From NCBI GenBank assembly GCA_011317545.1, contig WUJK01000007.1:1922001-1986000 (forward strand): DNA of 64,000 nucleotides, given 5' to 3'. Position numbers and translations under genes: made by a program. The notes under the pieces were generated by a model. The model saw only the letters and a list, made by a program, of their open reading frames with translations. It made no database searches and was not told where the DNA came from. Below, piece after piece: positions 1-11,810 of the stretch. This stretch comes from Coniella vitis. Lineage: Eukaryota > Ascomycota > Sordariomycetes > Diaporthales > Schizoparmaceae. Positions within the stretch are counted from its first letter, which is position 1. Each line of letters starts with the position of its first letter.

Positions 1-289
1 AGCCAATGTCTTCGACGCTGTCTTAAGCGTCGCAAAGAATGCGCAGTCTCGTCCAAGTTCATAGTCTCTTAAAATCGAATCCAGGACCACCCTAATCCAA
101 ATGGTGGCGGCTTCATTAAAACGCCTAAAGGTTAACTCGGTGCGCTCCGGATTTGCGTCCGATCGCCGGCAGCAAATCCAGGATTGCCCGTCTGGTTCTG
201 CTTCCTTTTCTCTTTAGTCTCCTCCACCACTTTCGCTTGCCGTCAGCGGCCTTCGTGTTTGTTTGAGCTGTGTCGTCCTGCCTGGGGCT
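1..289. other. Intergenic, no gene seen
   Basis: This is the 3' flank of the myotubularin gene at the left edge. I see no supported reading frame here. It presumably contains that gene's 3' untranslated region. Confidence 0.5.
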
Positions 290-3200
290 CTAACACGAGC
301 CGACGACACCGTGATGCATGCTCATGGCTAGTTGCTCTTGTTTGTGCTGTGCAGCCTCTGCCCAGGCGCATTGCTCTTCTAGGCGCAAATTGTTCAGCGC
401 CCTGGATTTTTGAAAGTCGAAACGTCCTTCGTCGGCTTCACCCCACGCGTCCTCTTCGTGAAGATCATCCATTTGCACAAACGAAAACTCGTCCATCGCA
501 TCTTCATCTTCCACCATGACCATGTCTTCTTCACCCTGGGATGCGTCCCAAATCATCGCGTCGACTGAAAATTTGCCATGTTTGGCTCCTTCACTATCCA
601 TATATTCGACTTCATTCGCATTGGAATCTGTTGGCCGACGTAGCCAGGCAACATGCTCGGAGACGATGAAATTGTGAGACGCTTTCAGGCAGTCTAGTTG
701 ATTCGGCTCGTCATCTTCGTGAAGTGCGCTTCCGAAGTTATTCAAATCGTATTGCTCCATCAACAGTTGCTGCCTTGTCTGCGCTTTCTGCAGCTCATCG
801 AGCGTGTCTGATGGCCTCGGAGATTTGAAAACATGTGCAGCTCCGTCATGCTCAACGAATTCGATGTTAAAAACAATCTCTGAATTCAGAGTCAAGTCGT
901 TTTCCTCGCCATTTTGATCATTCAAATAGGCATCGGCGTCGTCATCCGCAATACGCAGATCGCGGATTGCATCTTCCAAATCGTAGCGAACGAGATCGTA
1001 GCACTGTTGCTGGTTGTCGTCGGAATGTGCACCGTCCTACAGCGCCACACCCTTGGTCGCACTCACTGGTGTCATCTCTTGGTCAGGCTTTGTAGTGCGA
1101 CCATGATGGGGGCCGGCAATCTTGCCAATGTCGCCTAGCCCACCAAGGTTGATGCCTGACAAGCCTTTGCTGATGGTGCTCAGAGGCCCAGCAGAACTCG
1201 TTTCGCTCGATCCGAACAACGCAGTCGGGTTTACTTCGACCCCAGCTAGCACTGTGCTACCGAAAGTGGGAGTGTTCAGACTGTTTTGCTGAATAGACAG
1301 TGGTGCCGGGTTGTCAGACATGCTCTCAGGAGGGCTTTGTGGTGGTGGTCGGCTGGCTGTTACTGATTGTACAGCCTTGGCGACCTTGAACCTAGCCGCT
1401 GCAGCTGTTTCCAATGGACCATTCATTTCTTCATTTGATCTGCCAAATAGTTGATGCCACCAACGGAGGTCGTCCAAAGACGGGAAAATCAGACGTTCTT
1501 TCCCTTTGATCAAGTCATTGACCTCGGGCTCGTAGTCAGGGTTGATGAAGGCCTCACGACGAGCGAGAAAGTGGTCCCAAACAGAGACAGTCCGCTCATG
1601 CAGCTTGGCTTCCTTTCTCTGCTTCTCGTTGTTGAGCAAGAATGTGCCATATTGGCAAGAGTAGGAATGATAGAAAAGCCGACGCAGGAAGCGTTCGTTG
1701 AATTCGAATCGGGTCGGATGCTGGCGGAGAAGTTGGTACACAGCATCGAGAAACTGGTGAAAGACAGGACTGATTTCCTTGGTCTTTGTCGCTTGGTCCT
1801 CAATAATTGGTGCTGCCTCGCTCTCAGCCGCGAGATTATCAGGGTCTGAGTCCTCCCTGTCTTTTTCTGCACTTAATGCTTGCCGGAAGAAACGTTTGGC
1901 GTTCTCCATTGCGTTTTCTATGACTTCACTGGGTCGTTCGCCCTCTCCAGGCTCAATCCTTGCACCCGCCATTGCATCATTCTGCACAGTGAACCACTGT
2001 TCACTGTTGAGGAAGCCAGAGCGCTGGTGGAACATGTGGCCAAAGGACAGCCAATCTTTCTCAACTAAGACAATGAAGCCTTTGAGGGTGCGGTAGTATG
2101 GATCAAGCATCAGCTGGGAAAGTGCACTCAACTGGCTGGTTCGATCCCATCCGTCGGAGCAATGGATGAGGACATGTGAATGCTGGATGCCAACTTGACG
2201 TGCAATCAAGGCAGATCCATCCAGTACGCACTTGATGTGAGCCAGCCAGTCGCTTTTGGCCAATAGCTCTGGGTTTGGTGGCGAAGCTGACATGTCTCCA
2301 TCCTTGAGAACAGCAATTACTTTGTTCAGGCTCTTTCGCATCACGTGGATGTTCTGAATATTCAGAAAAGCCTTGCTTGCGCACTTGTAGTGTGCCATAT
2401 CCTCAGAGCCCTTGCCTACCACCTGCATCGCCATGGAGTTAATAGCAGGTCTCGCATCAATAATGAGATTATGCTGCTGAGCTCCAAAGATGAGGCGCTT
2501 TCCCTTATCATTGAAGATTGCTTCATCTGCAGTCAAGACTCTAGGCTCCGAAGTATTATTTGAACTCGAGAGTCCGTCTTCGCTTTGGCCTAGAAATTCG
2601 CTATTTGTGGCAGCTGCGTCGAGATCGCTCTGGAAGGCGCCTTGAAATTCTGCAGGGAACTTTTCCTCAAAACATGCTGCCACCAGGGCCTCATCCTGGG
2701 GGTTTCGGTTGCCTGTGATTCCGACTCTCGGCTGAGAGCTTCGAGTGATTGAACAATTGTTCACGGGATGGAGGTAAGTCAAGGTAGGGATCCGACAGCG
2801 GGTGCGGTGATTGCTAGCATGCTTCAGAGTGGCATCCGACATCTTGCTAGGTACAACGAGAACCGATGGATAAGTAGGAGAGAATTGGTAATTGTCGTTG
2901 ATTTCGGTAAACTTCCAGCCCTTTTCGTATTGCTTCTCTGAGACACCCTGACGACGAAACTCCTCTCTGGCATTGTAGATCTGCCATCCTCCAATTGCCC
3001 GTTCTTTGGAGGTGGGTTTGTATGTGAAGGCGTGCAGTTTCTCGATGCTACCGAGTCGGCAGGTCCGATGTCGGACAAAATTGAAGGCATCTTGCGCGGC
3101 TTTGTTGTCTGGGAAATGGAGACAGATGTAGTAGAAATCACGGCCTCGAATGCGAATGCTAGGCTCTCGTCTTGAAGCAGGCGCAGTTGGTCTTAATTCG

Positions 3201-3460
3201 CAACCTGCAAGCATGGGGTATGCAATCCAAATCTCTCGAGGGCGTTCGTGGTTGCCCTTGCTGATCCCGTTATCATTTCGGCTTGGAGTCGAGAAAACCA
3301 AGTGGTAGTCTGTAAGCCTGATGCTTCCGATAGTAGTCTCGCCTCGAGCAACGGCAGTCACATCTTCGATAGACTATATCATTATCTCGTTAGTATCAGC
3401 CCAGGTATGCAAGAGCAGTGCACTAAGGATGGTGATATTTACAGCGCGAATTTCCAACAT
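290..3460 (-). CDS. YMR1: Myotubularin-family phosphatidylinositol 3-phosphatase
   Basis: Spliced model of three exons: 3460-3443, 3373-1067 and 1003-290, giving 1012 aa. Both introns (69 and 63 nt) have GT-AG ends, and the first has a good CTAAC branch site. The start is an ATG in an 18-nt first exon. The large exon itself opens with GTG only because it is read in isolation. The product resembles fungal myotubularins: an N-terminal PH-GRAM region (about residues 6-130), then a phosphatase domain with the Cys-x5-Arg signature HCSDGWDRT near residue 411. By family knowledge the enzyme removes the 3-phosphate from PI3P and PI(3,5)P2 on endosomal and vacuolar membranes. The C-terminal 240 residues are acidic and low-complexity, and I do not recognise a domain there. 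It faces away from the uS3 gene. The family call is firm; the C-terminal exon is inferred from splice sites and phase. Confidence 0.9.
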
Positions 3461-4021
3461 CTTGAGCTGAAGTGGAGAGAAGGCTGGCCTTCAAATCCTG
3501 TTGTTGTGATGTGGTACACAGCGCAAGTCGGATGAATATCGTCTCTTCAAGTGGAAGCTTGCGAAGATATGGTGTTGACGAGGCGGAGAGACAAGATAGG
3601 CGGAAGGTGAAGGTTAGGAGCGTGGCTATGTATCGACTGACGCGGTAGGAAATGCGCGCTATTAGAGGTTGCGGCAGCTTTCATTCACCTAAGAGGAAAG
3701 GTAATTGGTATATTCATGATTCTGCAGTGAATGCCATGCTGCTGCATACTGAATGGCGCTGGACCAGTGAATGCGATTGTAACAGGATGTCAGTTGGCCA
3801 GGCTGGAGCTGAGCATGTGAGCTTGCTTCCCATTCACCTGCATCACCGGCAGGCCCTCCGAGAACCAAAACGCAGCAGGGGTCCAGAGCTGACGTGATGT
3901 ACTATGTAACCTCCCTGCCACCTGCTGGCCTGTGCTACACAGCACAACGTTGGAGGTATTTGCAAGGGACCCCACCTTTGTCGATTCATGCCCAGTGGCC
4001 CTCATACAGCTGCTCGGTTGA

Positions 4022-4032
4022 AGGGTTAGGGT
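4022..4032 (+). promoter_or_regulatory. Telobox upstream of ribosomal protein gene
   Basis: AGGGTTAGGGT, two telomere-like TTAGGG units, lies about 235 bp upstream of the uS3 start codon. TTAGGG sites bound by Tbf1-type factors are known in ribosomal protein promoters of several fungi. That this copy acts so here is inference. Confidence 0.55.
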
Positions 4033-4064
4033 ACATATGGCTTATTAATGAATGTCAAGCTCTG

Positions 4065-4080
4065 ATTGGCTAAAAATTGG
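4065..4080 (-). promoter_or_regulatory. Pair of inverted CCAAT boxes
   Basis: Two ATTGG pentamers (4065-4069 and 4076-4080) lie 11 bp apart, start to start, about one helical turn, roughly 190 bp before the uS3 start. The CCAAT-binding complex (HAP/NF-Y) is the expected ligand, but this is inferred from sequence only. Confidence 0.4.
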
Positions 4081-4266
4081 CTTACCCTATTCTCCCCACC
4101 GATCATTTTCGTTTTACCGGCGGCGCCTCGAAAGTTCGCTCGTGTACGCCATCCTCGCCCACTGCGAACAATCGACTTCCCTTGGGACCTCTCTTGAGCC
4201 GACTCACCGCACCCAACCCGACAACACCACACACGGTCCACTCGATCATCGAGCATTACAGACAAA

Positions 4267-5300
4267 ATGGCGGCCCCCGGTACCCAGATGTGAGTTGAGA
4301 CCCTACAATTCGAGACAGGAGATGCACAAGGTGGAGAGGACGCTGGCGACAAATTTTAAAGAGAGTTGGAAGATGTGGTCTACAAATTTTGAAGGCATAT
4401 ACTGGGCACGAGACGGACAAATGGGAATAAGGGAGACCTTTCGCTGGTTGAATCACGCACGTTTGGGTTGTTTACGAGGAGATGGTGATGTGCGAATTGA
4501 TGGACGCTGACAAGTACTATCTATCTCACCTGTACAGTTCCAAGCGGAGAAAGTTCGTCGCCGACGGTGTCTTCTACGCCGAGCTGAACGAGTTCTTCCA
4601 GCGCGAGCTGGCTGAAGAGGGTTACTCTGGTGTCGAAGTCCGCGTCACCCCCACCGTTACCGACATCATCATCCGCGCCACCCACACCCAGGAGGTTCTC
4701 GGTGAGCAGGGTCGCCGCATCCGCGAGCTCACCAGCCTCATCCAGAAGCGCTTCAAGTTCCCCGAGAACAGCGTCTCCCTGTACGCCGCCAAGGTCCAGA
4801 ACCGTGGTCTGTCCGCCGTCGCCCAGTGCGAGTCCCTCCGCTACAAGCTGCTCAACGGTCTGGCCGTCCGCCGTGCCTGCTATGGTGTCCTCCGCTTCAT
4901 CATGGAGTCTGGCGCCAAGGGTTGCGAGGTTGTCGTCTCCGGCAAGCTCCGTGCCGCCCGTGCCAAGTCCATGAAGTTCACCGACGGCTTCATGATCCAC
5001 TCTGGTCAGCCCGCAAAGGACTTCATCGACAGTGCCACCCGCCACGTCCTCCTCCGCCAGGGTGTCCTGGGTATCAAGGTCAAGATCATGCGCGGCTCTG
5101 ACCCCGAGGGCAAGGCCGGTCCCCAGAAGTCTCTGCCTGACGCCGTCACCATCCTCGACCCCAAGGAGGAGACCCCCGTTGTCCAGCCCATCAGCCAGGA
5201 CTACGGTGCCAAGGCTGCCCAGGTCCAGGCTGCTGCTGAGGCTGCCCGTGCTCAGGAGGAGCAGGCTGAGGGTACTGAGCAGCCCGCTGCTGAGCAATAA
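4267..5300 (+). CDS. RPS3: Small ribosomal subunit protein uS3 (40S S3)
   Basis: Two exons, 4267-4289 and 4538-5300, giving 261 aa, the usual length for fungal S3. The 248-nt intron splits codon 8 (AT|T), a typical early intron of ribosomal protein genes. The N-terminus reads MAAPGTQISKRRKFVADGVF, followed by the type-2 KH domain (about residues 20-95, with GEQGRRIRELTSLIQ) and the conserved S3 C-terminal domain, ending in an Ala/Glu/Gln-rich tail. By family knowledge it sits at the mRNA entry channel of the 40S subunit and also has roles in DNA repair. Codons are strongly C-ended, unlike most neighbours, as expected for very high expression. The antisense open frame over the same stretch is a by-product of that codon bias. 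Confidence 0.98.
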
Positions 5301-6264
5301 GCTGTTGACGTTGTAAGGGGAGATGGTCTGTCACACAAGCTCTGATATTCTGGGTCGGAACGGACGATACACTTCCCTTTGATGGTTGTTCCCGAGTGGC
5401 TCTTTTCCAAAACCTCTCAAGACTGAATTGGGAGGTGCTCTTTGCGCCGAGCTCATTTCCTTGCAGCATTGAGGTAGCATACGAGCAGCCATGGCGGATT
5501 TTGGTGGAACCAGCATCAAGGGACAGGAACATGGTGGGAAAGAAGGGGGTCCTATCACCAAAAAACCCTCACTAGGGTCCGGCGTAATTGAGATGCATTT
5601 GTTTTGCAGGAATCAAGGGAATGGAATTCGTCTTTGCATCTGTTTTGTATTTTCCGCTACCCAGCTCGAGACAAAATGGACAAACCAACGAAGTAACATG
5701 AAATGAACAACAAAAGCGCCTCCTTAGATCCTAGTCTGATCAGTTTTGCAGAAATTCGGAAGTTTAAAAAGAATACCTAGGCAGGCATACTTGCAACCCT
5801 GATAGGCGAAGTATGTTTACTATGACCTTGCATAAGTCTATGTAAGACAGGCGCTGGTTATGAACTTCCGCAGCAGATACGAACATTAGGACCGCATAGA
5901 CCTACATCAGGCAAAGAAAATCTAGTCGTAGAAAGTGTTCGAGGGTAACACACAATTATGGATCCTGTTGTTTTACCATCATGGTACAGCGGTGAAGATA
6001 TGTGTTATGGTTTAAAACGTTCTTTTGCTATATAGCTTATGGGTTTGTGATGATTGTGGTCGTCAATGATTTGCACCATCACGCCACAGATAGTAAAGAA
6101 CTCCAAGGTTGATAATGAGCCATAGGCACATGCAACACCTGAACCGTTCTGTCCACCATTAGCATGGACGGAGGAGCTGACAGAGGAGCTGACGACATGA
6201 CCGCCTCACAAGGCCTCGCCTTGACACTGTCCTGCTGTTCCTACCAAAGACATGATACACAACG
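5301..6264. other. Convergent intergenic region
   Basis: Converging 3' ends of the uS3 and DUF4112 genes. The sequence becomes AT-richer after about 5700. No gene, RNA or repeat recognised. Confidence 0.5.
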
Positions 6265-7170
6265 CTAGAAGGCATCCTCCTCACTGTCACTAACCTCGTT
6301 CTTCTTCCAAAAAGGCAGCAGAGATCGAGCACCTTTACGGTTGCTCCCTCGCTGCGCACCGCCACCACTGTGCCCACCAGCAGTCACCGCTCCATATGCA
6401 GGGCCTCCTCTCACAATAGCACGCATCCCCTCGGCCCCTCCAGGCTGCGTATTCACCAGCAACGGCGCACGCAACGACTCAGCCGCACTCTCCACATCCT
6501 CACCTCCATCCTCGATTAACATCGCCTGCTCCCCTCTGACCAATAACGGCCCACCTCCGCTTCCCCGCCTTCTCTCCTCAGCTCTCGTCCTCAGCACCGC
6601 CTCTACCCACATTGCATTACGCGTGTTGGGCTTCACAATCGCTGTCACAATCTCGCCCACAACGGGCACCAATTTGATTCCGAAGTCCACAGCAGCCCAC
6701 AGCAGCATGACCAGCAACACATGGCCCGGTAGCCCTCCATCGACCTTACGTGCCAAGCGAATCAGGCCAAGCGCATTGAGCAGCGAGATGAAGTCGCCTA
6801 TGACGGGCAAGAGCCCCCATAGCGTCACGGTGCCAAATTGGATGTGCACGCCGCAGCAGCAGTTGCAGTCGACCCACCATTCGTAGCGCCAGGCTTTGCG
6901 GCGGATGGTGGCAAGGATGCGTGCGTCGTTGGCCGAGAGGCCCTGGGGTATGCGCCTTTTCACCTTCTTGCGGCGCCCGTCAGAGGTGACGAGGATGTCG
7001 TATTTGGGATTCTGAGAGAGTATGCAATGGTAAATGATCAGGATGATGCGATGATATATGCGTGAATGAAAAGAGATGCTAGCAGCATAACCTACCTCTG
7101 GCCCAAAATTCTCTTCTAGGACGTGCCCGGCGTACTCGCTCGCCACAAATTTGGCCAGGACCCCGCCCAT
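6265..7170 (-). CDS. DUF4112 family membrane protein
   Basis: Two exons, 7170-7096 and 7011-6265, giving 273 aa; the intron is 84 nt with GTAGGT and CTCTCAG ends and keeps phase 0. The DUF4112 core lies at about residues 70-185. It has two hydrophobic stretches, one in the LWGLLPVIGDFISLLNALGL region and one in the LLVMLLWAAVDFGIKLVPVV region, linked by a short loop. This two-hairpin arrangement is typical of the family in fungi and bacteria. The C-terminal 90 residues are Gly/Ala/Arg-rich and end in an acidic stretch. The molecular function of DUF4112 is not established, so I give none. The start was chosen because MGGVLAKFVASEY resembles fungal members and it supplies the first exon. Confidence 0.85.
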   Translation of the reverse strand: MGGVLAKFVASEYAGHVLEENFGPEVGYAASISFHSRIYHRIILIIYHCILSQNPKYDILVTSDGRRKKVKRRIPQGLSANDARILATIRRKAWRYEWWVDCNCCCGVHIQFGTVTLWGLLPVIGDFISLLNALGLIRLARKVDGGLPGHVLLVMLLWAAVDFGIKLVPVVGEIVTAIVKPNTRNAMWVEAVLRTRAEERRRGSGGGPLLVRGEQAMLIEDGGEDVESAAESLRAPLLVNTQPGGAEGMRAIVRGGPAYGAVTAGGHSGGGAQRGSNRKGARSLLPFWKKNEVSDSEEDAF

Positions 7171-8448
7171 GACAGGTATTTCCGAATGGCAGTCAGATGC
7201 CGCCGAATTGGCTCTGTATGAAATGTGTACCAGAATGGCCAGAAAGTAGGGGTTTTGAGGGTTTGCTGCTTCGAGAGAAGAAAGACGGCCGCGTTGACGA
7301 AGCCTTGGCAAAGCAGTTACTGCTGTTTGTCGTTGCCACTGCGCAGGCAAGTGCTTCCCAGTGGAAGACAGTGCTTAAGTAAATATGCGTGTTTGACAGT
7401 CCCACACAGCCTGAAATCATTGCCCAAGGCAACACCAAGCACAGTTCACGAGTTACAAGATCAAAGTAAAACCGGCACGCTGGGAGAGCCTGCTGTGTTG
7501 AGCAAATGATTGTTTGTAATGTGTGTGCGTGTGTGACGTGGGCCAGTAGTCTGCTTTTGTCGGCCAAAGGGCAGGGTGGCTGAGTGGGTCGCGTGCTCTT
7601 GAACTTGGGTGCTGGCTAATCTTGGGATAGTTTTGCTTGGCGTAGAACAAGGCATGTATATTGCATGTCCAATAAGGGGGAAAGTTTGACATGAAGACCA
7701 AATGTTTTGACGGCGCTCGCATTGCTTGACGAGTAACTAGATTGTGTCCTTTAAGAAGACGGTATTGCAAACTCGGTATGCAAAGGAGGTGGGGTGCCAT
7801 TGACATGCAATACTAGTAATTGCACAGGCAGACGAGAGATCAGCTCTGCAGGATGACTGTTTACCCAATGGCATTTGCGAGCCGTAACACTCGCCATATG
7901 CTACCAGGCTACCTATTAGCACCCACGGGGTATCAAAGATGCGTCCTTTTTCATCCACAACTCCCAATGCACATATAAAGGCGCCCCCAATATCTAGCCG
8001 GTGCACCATCCAACCATCTTGTCCATGGCTTCTCTCAGAGCGCGGTTACGTAGGTGCCCTGAATAGTGTCAGAGAAAAACGACATTGCGTCAACCTTCAC
8101 ACCAAGTGACTGGATGGAAACAAGGCACAACTTCTTGCCTCGATTGCCACCAGCAACATAGCGGGGGGGCTCGGCGCACCTCCAGACAACCTTGCTCAAA
8201 TAGACGATCGTGAAGTATACATGCCCATAACAGGGCAGCGGTATATAGAAGTTGCAGGAAGATGAGAAAAGATTTCGTAGCAAGGGTCGCTTCCAGCCAA
8301 GCCATTTGGACCACTTTCTAAACCCACCGGCGGCATATCTGCCAATCCCAAGCCATCTAGTCCCTAATCCATGAGTTCGCGTTCATACAAATCGTAGCCT
8401 CTTGCTTTGAAATTCTAATTGTACAAAATCAGGCGGGAAGCCACGTTG
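7171..8448. other. Intergenic region, no gene seen
   Basis: This lies between the DUF4112 start and the transporter stop, with both genes on the minus strand. Short open frames here show no recognisable protein. It presumably holds the DUF4112 promoter and the 3' untranslated region of the transporter. Confidence 0.5.
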
Positions 8449-10125
8449 CTACCTTTCACCTGACTTGGGCGCCTGCATATCAAGTGAGCCCTCTCGTTTT
8501 GCCTTGCCATTCGATCCGACCAGTCCATTCTGTTGTCGTGGTCGGCCGTTGCTGTCCTCGTCATCACTGTCTTCCGTCAGGTCTGTAAGTCCGAATTCGG
8601 CGGCCGCTTCCTCATCGTATGCACGAATCAGACCCTGGCCCTCGCGGTCGGTGCTCGCTCTGGTACCGAAGCTGCGGCGTGCCTCCATGCTCATTCGCGT
8701 TTGGATTTGCGAAATCATGTCTGTGCCAATGGCGTCGTTGCCATTTCGCATGTTGAAGCCATTTGGATCGCGACGCGAAAGGTTGAGAAGGTATACACCA
8801 GTGAAGGTCACAAGGAACCCGCACAAGAGCGAAAGCGTGTTAACGGGGTCGGCCGTGTTGAAGCCATTAAAAAGAATAAAGGACGCGCACAGGGTTGCTG
8901 TGGTGAAGGTCACGTAATACAAAGGATTGACACTATGAGCTCCAATTAGCACAATATCCTCACCATGGGTACCCGGAAACGTACATATTAGTCGGGAATT
9001 GACTGAGGGCCTTGTTGAAGTAATTCATCTGTGTCAAGATGCACACAGCGGTGATGATCATGAAGACGTAGGTCGACGCGTGCGTGAATTGGTTGTTGCC
9101 AGCGAATGTCAGCTTCAAGGCAATGCCAAAAGCCTTAATGGCCATGACGGAGACCGATCCGACCAGAGAGCAAATGCTAAGGTAGACGAGCGGATTCTGC
9201 TTTCCGTAGATAGGTGAAATCTTGTAGATCATAAAGACAGAAATTGCCGTCACCGATATCGAGTAAATCAAGAAGCCTTTTGTCGCAGGTCAGCCAGAGC
9301 ATTGGATCAACAGAGGGCCTGGAATGTTTTCCTACCAGGCTTGAGAGCATACGACAGAATGGTCTCAATAGTCTCGATATCTTCGTCTGGCGGGGCGTGC
9401 AGAACAATAATGACGGCACCAATAAGGCAGATAGCGCTGCCGAGTTTGCCCAAGATCCCAAGCTCTTCATTCAAGAAGTATGAACCTAGCACCGCGCCAA
9501 TCAACACCGACAGCGCACCGAGTGGTGTGACTAGAATGGCTGGCGCGAAGGCGTACGCTGCGAAGTTGCACACTTCGCCGATGACCACTATCAGAGAACC
9601 CCATTTGATTCAGCATCTTGACGTCTATTCAGTCCGAGAACCTTATGGTCAGGGCAATGCTTACATGTGGATATGCCGGCCCACCACATGGGATTGCGCA
9701 GGTATATGAAGCCATCGCCTTCAAAGCCGTGCCTTTCTTCTGCTTGATTGAGACCCTATCGGCATACAGTGTCAGTTACGGGCGACGACGCAGTCGACAG
9801 GGCCATGGTGCGTCGAGAGTAGAGGACCGTATGCGCGAGAAGCGGTACCTTTTTGGTTATGACGAAGCTTGTGCCTGTACTCGTAAGAAACAAAAGTCAG
9901 TCAAGACCGAGGCCTGGGCACAGTAACACACGAACAAAGAAGGGTGACGAGTCTTACCAATAGCTAAACTGGACGTCATGGCCAAGGCCAGACCAATATA
10001 TCTGCAGCAAGAGATCATACCATCAGCAAGGACGCTCTCCCTCGATGGAGTGTTCTACACAAGCTATCGTGCGCTCGAAGCCAGCGTAGACTCAGGAGGT
10101 AGTCGTACTTCTCTTCGAGCATCAT
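8449..10125 (-). CDS. NIPA-type magnesium transporter, seven exons
   Basis: Exons 10125-10109, 10001-9958, 9874-9849, 9755-9665, 9587-9336, 9276-8985 and 8932-8449 join in phase to 401 aa. All six introns have GT-AG ends. The assembled N-terminus MMLEEKYIGLALAMTSSLAI is followed by GTSFVITKKGL and WWAGISTLVIGEVCNFAAYA, which are hallmarks of the NIPA/DUF803 family in the DMT superfamily. About eight or nine hydrophobic segments span residues 6-320. A hydrophilic tail of about 100 residues with acidic clusters ends the protein. NIPA proteins carry Mg2+ across the plasma membrane or endosomal membranes in animals; the substrate in this fungus is inferred. The 17-nt first exon and 26-nt third exon are unusually small and would be missed by simple frame finding. 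Confidence 0.92.
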
Positions 10126-11193
10126 CTTGGGTGAAGTGTGACAGCAGCCAGGCGCTGCCTAAGCCTGGGAAAATCGGGATAGGTGTATGGTTCAAAGATT
10201 GACAATGGAAGGGGCGCAACGCCCAGGAAGCGAAAGGAGGACTCGAGGCCGGGTTGACACGTGGACAGTGGACGGCTGGCTCCCTTTTTCTCGCGCCTGG
10301 CGAGGGGACAGTTTTGCGGAGAGGTCGTCCGAATTTTGTTGTCAAGTGCGACACATGCACTCCCCTGGTCTCCGAGAACAACGATAGTTGAGGCGTGCAG
10401 GTTCCGTGGGCGCCGTGAATCTGTTCGCGTACGTGGTGGCGGGTAGCGGGCGGGCCAGTGAGAGCCAGGGGTGGGTTTCTTGCCGGCGCAGCTGTCGTTG
10501 AGCTGAGGGGCGGAGATCGAGGAAGGAGGGAGGAGGGACGGTAGTAGTTGAGGATTAGTCGTGGTCGATGATGTCGAGATCAGATTCAGAACGGGGACTT
10601 GAATTGGCAGAGCGCCAAGACCTGGACGGAGCGGAAGAATACTGTGACGGGGCAGCGCTCCCCAACAGGCCGAGCAAAGGCCCAAAGTGTGACAGAGGGT
10701 AGTCTGCTCGCCAGGCTTGCCTGATGCCAGGTGGAGCCAGGCCCGTTTCTATCGCCGCACGCCCTGTGAGTGCTGCATGCAACGGGGCAGAGAGTCCTCC
10801 CAGCTAAGATTGCTTCAGGGCCGGCACCATGATTCACTGCTATGAACTGCACAGTCCAAAATCTACGAGATAAAATTGGCCTGGCTCCGACAGGGATGCC
10901 CGATCACGCTGTGTTTGGAAGAGGATCGAGGCCCTGTTGCCCCGTGTGTCACTGCAGCCTAGGGGTTTCGGAGCTCCCACAGGGCGCTTCTCCCCTGGCT
11001 GCTCTGGCCCGTTTGGCCTGTCTGGCCTTTCTCTTAACCCCTGGCACACACCCACCCACTGCCGCACACAGGCTAGCTAGAGGGTCCGGGTCCACTTGCG
11101 CTCGTGGCCTCCTCTCTAAAAATGGCCTAAACCCCACAACTTTGTCTCTTTTGGCCCTATAGTATCCAGCTCTATCACCCTGCGCCGTCCCAC

Positions 11194-11209
11194 TACTATG
11201 TACATAGTA
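11194..11209. repeat. Perfect 16-bp palindrome TACTATGTACATAGTA
   Basis: Two overlapping copies of the dispersed 9-mer in opposite orientation form a perfect palindrome. It is followed by ATTATGTACTC. This is the fullest version of the motif that recurs throughout the intergenic DNA of the window. Confidence 0.85.
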
Positions 11210-11778
11210 TTATGTACTCTGGCACTTACGGGCAGAGGCGCGCCCTCTCCTCCCCGAATTTCACACAGTTTTACAGTTACGTAGGCTTTTCCTTCTTGAT
11301 GCATTCTGCCAGCAGACAGGTGGCCGCGCATGGCCCGTCTCATGAGCCAAGCCAAACGTGACAGCCGTCGATCTGGATGCAAATACGAGAGGAACTCGTA
11401 CTCTCTTCGTACCGTCTTATTCTTTCTGCACATACAGACGCAGGCCTCATATCCCCTCAGTAGAGCTCAGAGGCATCGCGTGTTGAGATTGCCAAGGATA
11501 AGAGAGATGGAACATTACTTAAATTGTCCTTTGCAACACAAAGCCACATCCATACATAGTAGTACATGGTATTGTGCACATAATACCATTTGAGAGTACA
11601 TACTCGCTACCTAGGAAGGTGGTAATTACTTGATCCCGAGTGGATGGCCGGAAAAGCGGTGGGCGGCCGGGTATGATTGAAACCCATATACTATAATATC
11701 AAGTGTACGGATACAATGCAACGCCCGTTGGTGAAACATTGGTCGACAAACATGGGAAACAAAATCAATCCCATGCTG

Positions 11779-11810
11779 TACATAGTATTCGCTACTATGT
11801 ACTATGGTAC
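11779..11810. repeat. Inverted pair of the TACTATGTA motif
   Basis: TACATAGTA at 11779-11787 and TACTATGTA at 11793-11801 face each other across 5 bases, followed by a variant, TACTATGGTA. The pair could form a small hairpin. Confidence 0.75.

Larger units (their letters stand above)
3461..4266. other. Divergent promoter region of myotubularin and uS3
   Basis: About 0.8 kb separates the two divergent start codons. It holds one copy of the dispersed motif TACTATGTA (3900-3908), a telobox and two inverted CCAAT boxes (listed separately). No coding frame is supported. Confidence 0.6.

Noticed and set aside
4521..5297. 258-codon minus-strand open frame opposite uS3
   Set aside because: The strong bias of uS3 codons against A and T in third position removes stops on the opposite strand. 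The Leu/Gly/Asp-rich antisense product is an artefact.
10122..10685. 187-codon minus-strand frame upstream of the Mg2+ transporter
   Set aside because: Pro/Ser/Arg-rich, without family features, and it overlaps the expected 5' leader of the transporter.
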